Part shown: positions 1 through 4,957 of the stretch, piece by piece
Position numbering within the stretch: the stretch's first letter is position 1
Layout of the letters: every line of letters begins with the position of its first letter
Source: Acidimicrobiia bacterium
GTDB taxonomy: Bacteria; Actinomycetota; Acidimicrobiia; Spongiisociales; UBA5794
DNA: 6,099 nucleotides
Assembly (NCBI GenBank): GCA_013001485.1
Contig: JABDMN010000126.1
Span: 1 to 6,099, forward strand
Direction: 5' to 3'
The notes under the pieces: model-generated
Told to the model about the DNA's origin: nothing
What the model saw: the letters and a program-made list of their open reading frames with translations, nothing else
Database searches by the model: none
Translations under genes and position numbers: made by a program

Positions 1-18
1 GGATTGAGTGAGGTCGTC

Positions 19-32
19 GGTCGCCGGCGACC
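19..32. repeat. Perfect 14-bp palindrome at the edge of the heptamer repeats
   Basis: GGTCGCCGGCGACC reads identically on both strands, with no central spacer. It ends one base before the first heptamer unit at 33. It could be a dimeric regulator's operator, or part of a 3' hairpin for a gene lying left of the window; there is no T-run after it, so an intrinsic terminator is not supported. A chance origin is possible in GC-rich DNA, but a 14-bp perfect palindrome in a short non-coding stretch is uncommon. Confidence 0.5.
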
Positions 33-83
33 AGTCCCTAGTCGCTAGTCGCTAGTCCCTAGTCCCTAGTCCCTAGTCCCTAG
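33..83. repeat. Tandem heptamer repeat, seven copies (AGTCCCT/AGTCGCT)
   Basis: Seven head-to-tail heptamers run without interruption: AGTCCCT at 33, AGTCGCT at 40 and 47, then AGTCCCT at 54, 61, 68 and 75, followed by a partial unit AG at 82-83. Every junction makes a CTAG tetramer. On the - strand the last four units read GGG-ACTA-GGG-ACTA-GGG-ACTA-GGG (G-runs at 78-80, 71-73, 64-66, 57-59), which meets the usual G-quadruplex pattern with 4-nt loops. A unit of 7 bp in a perfect array is expected to change copy number by replication slippage. Heptamer tandem repeats of a similar kind (STRR) are known in cyanobacterial intergenic DNA; whether this array belongs to a genome-wide family here cannot be seen from one locus. 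Confidence 0.95.
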
Positions 84-143
84 ATCTTTGCAGCTAGCTC
101 GTATCGGCTCTGGCTAGGGACTTGTAGCTAGGGACTAGGGACT
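68..143. repeat. 16-bp perfect inverted repeat formed by the two heptamer arms
   Basis: Positions 68-83 are the exact reverse complement of 128-143, giving a 16-bp stem with a 44-nt loop (84-127). Because both arms are built from heptamers, shorter alternative stems are possible in registers shifted by seven. In DNA this could extrude as a cruciform; in RNA made rightwards towards phoH2 it would be a long leader hairpin. No T-run follows, so it is not a classic terminator. A role in mRNA stability, leader control or recombination is inference only. Confidence 0.75.
116..143. repeat. Inverted heptamer copies (AGGGACT)
   Basis: AGGGACT occurs at 116-122, 130-136 and 137-143. The gap at 123-129 is exactly seven bases (TGTAGCT), so the unit phase is kept and that segment may be a decayed copy. 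These units are the reverse complement of the array at 33-83. The two arms flank a 32-nt spacer (84-115) that holds its own 8-bp palindrome AGCTAGCT at 92-99. Confidence 0.9.
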
Positions 144-209
144 CTCCGACAGTCCTTGGATCCCGGAGACGAAGCCACCACACTCCGTAGACCTGATGGA
201 AACCGGCCT

Positions 210-1523
210 GTGACCTCGACTCGCAAGACCTACGTCCTCGATACCTGTGTACTGCTGGCCGACCCGCAGGCAATCCTTCGCTTCGACGAACACGATGTTG
301 TGCTGCCCCTTGTCGTCGTCGAGGAGCTCGACCGGCAGAAGACCCGCGCTGACGAGATCGGTGCTGGTGCTCGGGGCGCCATCCGCTTGCTCGAGAAGCT
401 TGGGGCGTCACGGCCGGGAGGTCTGTCCGAGCCCTGTGCGCTCGATGGAGGCGGGAGCCTTCGCATCGAGTTGAACGGAGTGCACTCGGCGAGGCTCCCT
501 GTCGTACTCGACCCTCAGACTCCCGACCATCGCATCCTTTCGACCTGCCTCAACCTTGTGGACGAGAGCCAACCGGCCGTGCTCGTTACCCGGGATGCGG
601 CGCTCCGGATCAAAGGGGCGCAACTCGGAGTCGACGTCGAGGACTACCGCGCAGACACCGTGGTGGTTGACGAGTCGTACTCGGGGGTCACCGAGCTGGA
701 TGTCGCCCCCGGAGTCATCGACACGCTGTACACCGACGGCAAGACGAAGCTCGACGGTCACCACCTGGTCAACCAGTTCGTCATCCTCCATTCCGGATCC
801 CAGTCGGCTCTGGGACGGGTGGTCCAGGAGCGTCCTCAGCCCGTCGTGGTGAGAGTTCCTGGGGCTCGCCAGGTCTTCGGGGTGGAGGCCAAGAACGTGC
901 GGCAGGCGTTTGCTCTCGAGCTCCTCATGGACCCTGCAGTTCCCGCCGTGTCCTTGATGGGCATGGCCGGCACGGGTAAGACATTCCTCGCTCTTGCCGC
1001 TGCGCTTGAGCAGGTGATGGAAGCAGGCCGCTACCGCAAGGTGAGTGTGTACCGGCCTCTCGTTGCCGTCGGACGCCAGGAGGTGGGTTACCTACCCGGC
1101 GATCTGGAGGAGAAGCTGTCCCCATGGATGGCTGCGGTGTATGACAATCTCTTCGCTCTGTTCTCCGACGACGGCCACGGTGCGGCACGCGGCGCCGTCG
1201 AGGAGCTGCTCGCCCAGGACGTGCTCGAGATGGCGGCCGTCACCTACCTGCGGGGCCGTTCCATCACCGGTGAGCTGGTCATCATCGACGAAGCGCAGAA
1301 CCTCGAGCTTCCGACGCTCAAGACGATCCTCACCCGGATCGGCCACAACGCCAAGGTGGTCTTCTGCGGCGACCTGTCCCAGGTCGACAACCCCTACGTG
1401 TCGCCGTTTGGAGGCCTGGCTGCCCTCATCGAGAAGTTCAAGGGCAACGCGTTGTTCGGCCACGTCACGCTCGACAAGTCGGTGCGTAGCCCTCTTGCCG
1501 AGTTCGCCGCCACGATCCTCTGA
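210..1523 (+). CDS. phoH2: PhoH2-type protein: N-terminal PIN RNase domain fused to a PhoH P-loop ATPase
   Basis: A 437-residue protein whose architecture matches mycobacterial PhoH2 (about 430 aa), where a PIN endoribonuclease is coupled to a PhoH ATPase/RNA helicase. The PIN domain covers roughly residues 6-145: Asp11 in VLDTC, the acidic pair Glu38-Glu39 in VVEEL, and Asp129 in VTRD fit the metal-binding acids. The ATPase fills roughly 225-437: Walker A GMAGTGKT at 251-258, Walker B IIDEAQN with Asp360-Glu361, GDLSQVD at 387-393, and a late Arg426 in VRSPL. The protein is cytosolic and should cut and unwind RNA with ATP. I chose GTG 210 because homologues begin just before the (R/K)TYVLDT strand; a TTG at 156 in the same frame adds 18 low-complexity residues and has no ribosome binding site. 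GTG 210 also lacks a clear Shine-Dalgarno. In mycobacteria a small antitoxin gene (phoAT) overlaps the phoH2 start; I find none here, only the heptamer region. B. subtilis YlaK has similar architecture. Confidence 0.93.
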   Translation: MTSTRKTYVLDTCVLLADPQAILRFDEHDVVLPLVVVEELDRQKTRADEIGAGARGAIRLLEKLGASRPGGLSEPCALDGGGSLRIELNGVHSARLPVVLDPQTPDHRILSTCLNLVDESQPAVLVTRDAALRIKGAQLGVDVEDYRADTVVVDESYSGVTELDVAPGVIDTLYTDGKTKLDGHHLVNQFVILHSGSQSALGRVVQERPQPVVVRVPGARQVFGVEAKNVRQAFALELLMDPAVPAVSLMGMAGTGKTFLALAAALEQVMEAGRYRKVSVYRPLVAVGRQEVGYLPGDLEEKLSPWMAAVYDNLFALFSDDGHGAARGAVEELLAQDVLEMAAVTYLRGRSITGELVIIDEAQNLELPTLKTILTRIGHNAKVVFCGDLSQVDNPYVSPFGGLAALIEKFKGNALFGHVTLDKSVRSPLAEFAATIL

Positions 1524-1547
1524 CCCGGCCGCGACCCGAGCGGTCGG

Positions 1548-1553
1548 TATCGT
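1548..1553 (+). promoter_or_regulatory. Possible -10 box (TATCGT) of a leaderless HIT gene promoter
   Basis: TATCGT fits TANNNT and begins 13 bases before the ATG at 1561, the spacing expected if transcription starts at or next to the start codon. No Shine-Dalgarno is visible before this gene. The context TCGGTATCGT resembles TCGGGTAGCTT before the next gene. No convincing -35 hexamer is present. The match is short and could be chance. Confidence 0.35.
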
Positions 1554-1560
1554 GACTCAC

Positions 1561-1962
1561 ATGCCGAGCGTTTTCACCCTCATCATGCGCGGCGACCTCC
1601 CGGGCCGATTCGTGTGGCAGGACGAGGTCTGCACTGCCTTCCTGTCCATCAATCCGCTGGCTCGGGGTCACGCTCTCGTGGTTCCCCGTGTGGAGATCGA
1701 TCACTGGCTCGACCTCGACGCAGTCACGGTCGCTCATCTCTTCGCCGTGGCTGGTGACGTGGGGAGGGCGCAACAGCGCGCCTTCGGGGCAGATCGGATC
1801 GGCCTGATGATCGCCGGGCTCGAGGTGCCTCACACGCACCTGCACGTCGTGCCGATCGAGGGAGTGCACGACCTGGACTTCTCCAAAGCCAACCCCAGCC
1901 CGTCACCCGAGGACCTCGACGCAGCAGCTTCCGCGATCCTGGCTGCTCTCGAAGGCAGCTGA
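1561..1962 (+). CDS. HIT-family protein (histidine triad nucleotide hydrolase/transferase)
   Basis: A 133-residue protein of the histidine triad superfamily, close in length to Hint-type members. The catalytic signature is HTHLHVV, His91, His93 and His95, with His93 the expected nucleophile that forms a nucleotidyl intermediate. An earlier strand, INPLARGHALVVPR (about 31-44), is the usual nucleotide-binding region. HIT enzymes of this branch remove or transfer AMP/GMP groups from phosphoramidates or dinucleotides; the exact substrate cannot be read from sequence. The zinc-binding Cys pair of the common CIFCKI start is absent: the start reads SVFTLI. ATG 1561 is preferred; a GTG at 1552 in frame would add three residues. 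It begins 37 bases after the phoH2 stop and ends 27 bases before the MFS gene. The same frame is open upstream through phoH2, but that part is a shadow of the PhoH2 coding frame. Confidence 0.93.
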   Translation: MPSVFTLIMRGDLPGRFVWQDEVCTAFLSINPLARGHALVVPRVEIDHWLDLDAVTVAHLFAVAGDVGRAQQRAFGADRIGLMIAGLEVPHTHLHVVPIEGVHDLDFSKANPSPSPEDLDAAASAILAALEGS

Positions 1963-1977
1963 CTCGCCCGTGTCGGG

Positions 1978-1983
1978 TAGCTT
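1978..1983 (+). promoter_or_regulatory. Possible -10 box (TAGCTT) of a leaderless MFS gene promoter
   Basis: TAGCTT fits TANNNT and occupies -12 to -7 relative to the GTG at 1990, exactly where a -10 box sits when the first transcribed base is the start codon. The six bases between it and the GTG (GCCCGG) contain no Shine-Dalgarno. The preceding TCGGG resembles TCGG before the HIT box. No clear -35 is seen, which is common in actinobacterial promoters. Confidence 0.4.
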
Positions 1984-1989
1984 GCCCGG

Positions 1990-3291
1990 GTGAGCACATC
2001 GGGTGGGTTCTCCGGGGCACTGAGATCGAGCGGACGCGTGGTCGCCGATCGTGTCGGACTCCTCTTCTCGGCCAAAGGCGCCGGGTTCCAGCGTCTCGCC
2101 GAGTCTCATGCCGCCAACGTCGCCGGAGACACTCTGGTTGCTCTCGCCCTCGCCTCGACTCTGTTCTTCTCCGTGCCGTCGACGACCGCACGTGACCGGG
2201 TTGCGCTGTATCTCCTGTTGACCCTGGCTCCGTTCGCGATCCTCGGCCCGGTTCTTGGCCGCATCTTCGACCGTTACCGGGGGGCCTATCGCGGCGGCCT
2301 CATGGTGGCGAGCGGAGCCCGGGTCGTCCTCGCCATCGTGATGATGTTCGGCATCGACTCCCTCTGGCTGTACCCGGTCGCCTTCGGTCTCCTCGTGTTC
2401 AGCCGCATCCACGGCATCAGCCGGGCGTCGATGCTGCCCGTTGTCCTCGACAGCCCTCACGAGCTCATCACGGCGAACACTCAGCTCGCCAAGATCGGCG
2501 TTCTAGCCTCGGCCGTCGTCATACCTCCGGGAGTCCTCGCGGTGCGTTTCGTGAGCCCGGTTCTTGCGCTCGTGTTCGCTGCGGTGGCATTCGGCGTCTC
2601 TGCGCTAGCGGCCTCGCTCCTGCCCAGCCTGGAGGCTCTCCCATCCTCCGACCGAAGCACTAGCCGGGGGGCCGGGGTGCCACGTTCGGTGAGGCTGGCG
2701 AGGCTGGCAACGGCTGGAGTGCGATTCCTCAACGGGTACCTGCTTCTCCTGGTGGCGTTTGCCTTTCGTGACGCCGAGGCGGGAGTACTCGATTTCGGGG
2801 CCTTGCTCGCGGCAGCAGGCCTGGGCTTCTTCATCAGCGCATTCGTCACACCTCTCATCGAACGGCGTGTGCCTGAGGAACCGATGGTCGTGGCAGCGCT
2901 CGCCGTCGCTGCTGCCGCGGCCTTCGTCGCGTCGCACGGGTTGACGCTGCCCGTCGCCGGCGTCCTGGCGGCTGCGGCCGGTTTTGCGTGGGGAACGGCG
3001 AAGTTCGGATTCGATGGGCTGCTGCAGATGACGGTCGCCCCCCGAGCGCGTGGTCGTGCCTTCACGATCTCCGAGACCATGTTCCAACTCGCCTGGGTGG
3101 TGGGAGCGATCATCCCGGTGGCGGTAACCGTCGACGAGACCCTGGGGTTGAATGCCGCAGGTGCCGTCGCTCTGGTGATCCAGGTGGTGTACGTCACCGC
3201 GTTGCTCGTGCCGATAGCTGTCGCCCGTCGCGCTGCCGCAGAGGAGAGGGCCGTCGAGCCAGACGAACCTGACCTGTCCGAGCTGATCTAG
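1990..3291 (+). CDS. MFS transporter, 12 predicted TM helices, substrate unknown
   Basis: A 433-residue integral membrane protein with the size and helix layout of the major facilitator superfamily. Hydrophobic segments lie at about 46-63, 71-92, 102-120, 124-140, 165-183, 188-211, 245-260, 265-288, 298-316, 319-336, 363-380 and 388-411, giving two six-helix halves with a polar loop at about 212-243 between them. GRIFDRYRGAYRGG after the second helix (about 90-103) is a motif-A-like loop. The N-terminal ~40 residues and the acidic last ~17 residues (EERAVEPDEPDLSELI) should be cytoplasmic. It is probably a proton-coupled exporter or importer, but nothing in the sequence or neighbours points to a substrate. 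GTG 1990 follows the HIT stop by 27 bases, has no Shine-Dalgarno, and is preceded by TAGCTT at -12. The TAG stop overlaps the stop of the opposing kinase gene. Confidence 0.9.
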   Translation: MSTSGGFSGALRSSGRVVADRVGLLFSAKGAGFQRLAESHAANVAGDTLVALALASTLFFSVPSTTARDRVALYLLLTLAPFAILGPVLGRIFDRYRGAYRGGLMVASGARVVLAIVMMFGIDSLWLYPVAFGLLVFSRIHGISRASMLPVVLDSPHELITANTQLAKIGVLASAVVIPPGVLAVRFVSPVLALVFAAVAFGVSALAASLLPSLEALPSSDRSTSRGAGVPRSVRLARLATAGVRFLNGYLLLLVAFAFRDAEAGVLDFGALLAAAGLGFFISAFVTPLIERRVPEEPMVVAALAVAAAAAFVASHGLTLPVAGVLAAAAGFAWGTAKFGFDGLLQMTVAPRARGRAFTISETMFQLAWVVGAIIPVAVTVDETLGLNAAGAVALVIQVVYVTALLVPIAVARRAAAEERAVEPDEPDLSELI

Positions 3292-4871
3292 CCCGCCAAC
3301 TCCATGATCGCATCCAGCAGCTCGTCGACTTTGAACGGCTTGGCGACGAAGCGATTCATGCCCGCATCCATGCATTTCTGTTTGCCGGCTTCGTCCACCG
3401 ATCCGGTGAGAGCGATGATGGGTGTGTCGGAGCGACCATCTGGCATGGCGCGGATCTCGGCGGTGGCCCCGTAGCCGTCGAGGACCGGCATGTGAACGTC
3501 CATGAGGACTACGTCGAACGGTTCTCTCGTTAGTGCGGCGACGGCATCGGCTCCGTTGACCGCTCCGACGACTGAGTGACCCTCCTTCTCGAGCATCAGC
3601 GTGGCCAGCATTCGGTTGGTCGGGCTGTCGTCGGCTACCAGGACCCGCAGCGACTTGCGGCGCTCCCGCAGCCAGTGTCGTGTGATGAGCGTCGGAGTAC
3701 CGACGAGAACCTCGGCAAAGGTGTCGATGAGGTCCCGCGACGTCGGTGTTCCGGTGAGATATGCCGGTATGCCGAGCTCGCGGCAGCGGGCGGCATCGCC
3801 ACGTTGCCCGGACGAAGTCAGGAGGACGACGGGAGAGCTCGGCGCGACGTGGACGAGGTCGCTGGCAACCTCGATGGCGCCGCGCTGGATGTCACAGATC
3901 ACCAATTCGTAAGGCTCGTCTCTCTCCTCCGCCTTTCTCAGCTGACGAAGTGCCTGGGCCGGGGTATCGACGACCCGTGGCTGCATGTCCTCGGACACCA
4001 GAACGTTGATGATCGACTCGCGGTTGACGGGGCTGTCGGTGAGGACCAGGACCTCGGCGCCGGTGGCGCTCATTTCGGAACGTTGCAGGTCGATTTGTGC
4101 CTGTGGCAGCTTCATGGTGAAGAAGAACGTCGACCCGGCATCGATTTCCGATTCCACCCAGATGCGGCCACCCATCAACTGGATGAGTCGAGACGTGATC
4201 GTCAGGCCCAGGCCGGTCCCGCCGAAGTCTCGCGTGGTCGTCGAGTCGGCCTGCTCGAACGCCTCGAAGATTGCCTCGAGTCGATCCGTCGGGATCCCGA
4301 TCCCGGTGTCGCGGACACGGACCGTCGCCATGTCGAGCTCGTGGGGTTCGGGCGCCACGATCGAAACGAGGACACCGCCCTCCTTCGTGAACTTGATCGA
4401 GTTGCCGATCAGGTTGATCAGGATCTGCCGCAACCGGGTTGGGTCACCGAGAACGAGTTGGGGGAGAGCCTCGTCGACTTCGATGTCCAGAGAGATTCCG
4501 GCCTTCAGGGCAGTGACCTCGAGTGACTTGACGGTGTCGCGCACAACGTCCCTGAGACGGAACGGAATCTGCTCGACCTGCAGCTTCCCCGACTCGATCT
4601 TGGCGTGATCGAGCAGGTCGTTGATGATCGTCAGGAGAGAGTCGGCAGAGGAGAGCACCACCTGCAGGTACTCCTGGATCTCGGGGTTGGGCCTGGCATC
4701 GAGGGCCAGCTGAGACATGCCGATGATGCCGTTCATCGGAGTCCGCAACTCGTGGCTGATGTGGGCGAGGAATTCCGACTTCGACTCGACGGACGCGAGC
4801 GCGCTGTCCCGCTCCTGTTCCAGTCTGGATAGTGCCTCGCGCAGTTGCGCGACTGTATCGGTGGCCGTCAT
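3288..4871 (-). CDS. Soluble hybrid sensor histidine kinase with two receiver domains (first degenerate)
   Basis: A 527-residue two-component protein. Residues about 6-33 look like a short coiled coil. The HisKA dimerisation domain follows, with phospho-acceptor His40 in SHELRTPMNG. The HATPase domain (about 140-256) has the N-box Asn153/Asn157, the G1 box DTGIGIP from Asp188, an F-box FEAFEQAD and the G2 box GGTGLGL at 217-223. A first receiver (about 272-390) is degenerate: LVLTDS keeps only one of the two acidic-pocket residues, Asp327 in VICDIQ is present, but the invariant Lys is Gly374 in YLTGTP. The second receiver (about 408-527) is intact: Asp414-Asp415, phospho-acceptor Asp458 in LMDVHMP, Thr489 and Lys511 in AKPF. 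There are no TM helices, PAS, GAF or HAMP domains. With a receiver at the end and no output domain, phosphate would pass to a separate HPt protein, not seen here. ATG 4871 is chosen over TTG 4874 on ribosome binding site spacing. No specific symbol can be assigned. Confidence 0.94.
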   Translation of the reverse strand: MTATDTVAQLREALSRLEQERDSALASVESKSEFLAHISHELRTPMNGIIGMSQLALDARPNPEIQEYLQVVLSSADSLLTIINDLLDHAKIESGKLQVEQIPFRLRDVVRDTVKSLEVTALKAGISLDIEVDEALPQLVLGDPTRLRQILINLIGNSIKFTKEGGVLVSIVAPEPHELDMATVRVRDTGIGIPTDRLEAIFEAFEQADSTTTRDFGGTGLGLTITSRLIQLMGGRIWVESEIDAGSTFFFTMKLPQAQIDLQRSEMSATGAEVLVLTDSPVNRESIINVLVSEDMQPRVVDTPAQALRQLRKAEERDEPYELVICDIQRGAIEVASDLVHVAPSSPVVLLTSSGQRGDAARCRELGIPAYLTGTPTSRDLIDTFAEVLVGTPTLITRHWLRERRKSLRVLVADDSPTNRMLATLMLEKEGHSVVGAVNGADAVAALTREPFDVVLMDVHMPVLDGYGATAEIRAMPDGRSDTPIIALTGSVDEAGKQKCMDAGMNRFVAKPFKVDELLDAIMELAG

Positions 4872-4874
4872 CAA

Positions 4875-4882
4875 CCTCTCCC
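4875..4882 (-). promoter_or_regulatory. Ribosome binding site of the histidine kinase
   Basis: On the - strand GGGAGAGG stands directly before TTG 4874 and ATG 4871. The GGGAG core is six bases from the ATG, a normal spacing, but only three from the TTG, so it decides for the ATG. It contrasts with the HIT and MFS genes, which show no such site. Confidence 0.7.
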
Positions 4883-4939
4883 GGTGCGGCCGTGCTCAGG
4901 TACATATCGGCGTTTCCCTGGTGATGCATAAGGCCCATT

Positions 4940-4956
4940 CCCTGGCAAAGCCTGGG
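4940..4956 (-). other. Imperfect hairpin just after the hflX stop
   Basis: Arms 4940-4946 and 4950-4956 pair six of seven positions around a 3-nt loop; the fourth pair is a mismatch (A-A in the - strand RNA). It begins one base after the hflX TGA. The following - strand sequence (AATGGGCCTTATG) has no U-run, so it is not a standard terminator. It could slow RNA decay or weakly attenuate reading into the kinase gene. Confidence 0.3.
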
Positions 4957-4957
4957 G

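Noticed and set aside
88..116. Possible sigma-70-like promoter (TTGCAG, 17 bp, TGGCTA) before phoH2
   Set aside because: The -10 match is poor and it lies within the repeat spacer; not distinguishable from chance.
156..209. TTG start at 156 extending PhoH2 by 18 residues
   Set aside because: No ribosome binding site, the added residues are charged and low complexity, and family members start near the position encoded by GTG 210.
196..213. Five-codon reading frame (METGL) overlapping the phoH2 GTG by GTGA
   Set aside because: The overlap geometry resembles translational coupling, but there is no ribosome binding site near the ATG and the frame is closed upstream at 136-138; too short to support.
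94..411. - strand reading frame across the repeat region and phoH2 start
   Set aside because: Arg/Ser-rich shadow of the PIN domain frame with its end in the heptamer repeats; no recognisable motif.
1045..1560. Upstream extension of the HIT frame through phoH2
   Set aside because: It overlaps the well-supported PhoH2 ATPase, is rich in Ser/Arg shadow composition, and HIT homology begins only at about 1561.
3576..4526. Long + strand reading frame opposite the kinase gene
   Set aside because: It mirrors a clear histidine kinase on the other strand, shows no domain, and is typical of the open antisense frames produced by GC-rich codon bias.
4905..4940. Possible promoter on the - strand before the kinase (TTATGC, 19 bp, TATGTA)
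   Set aside because: The -35 is weak and the spacer long; cotranscription with hflX is equally likely.
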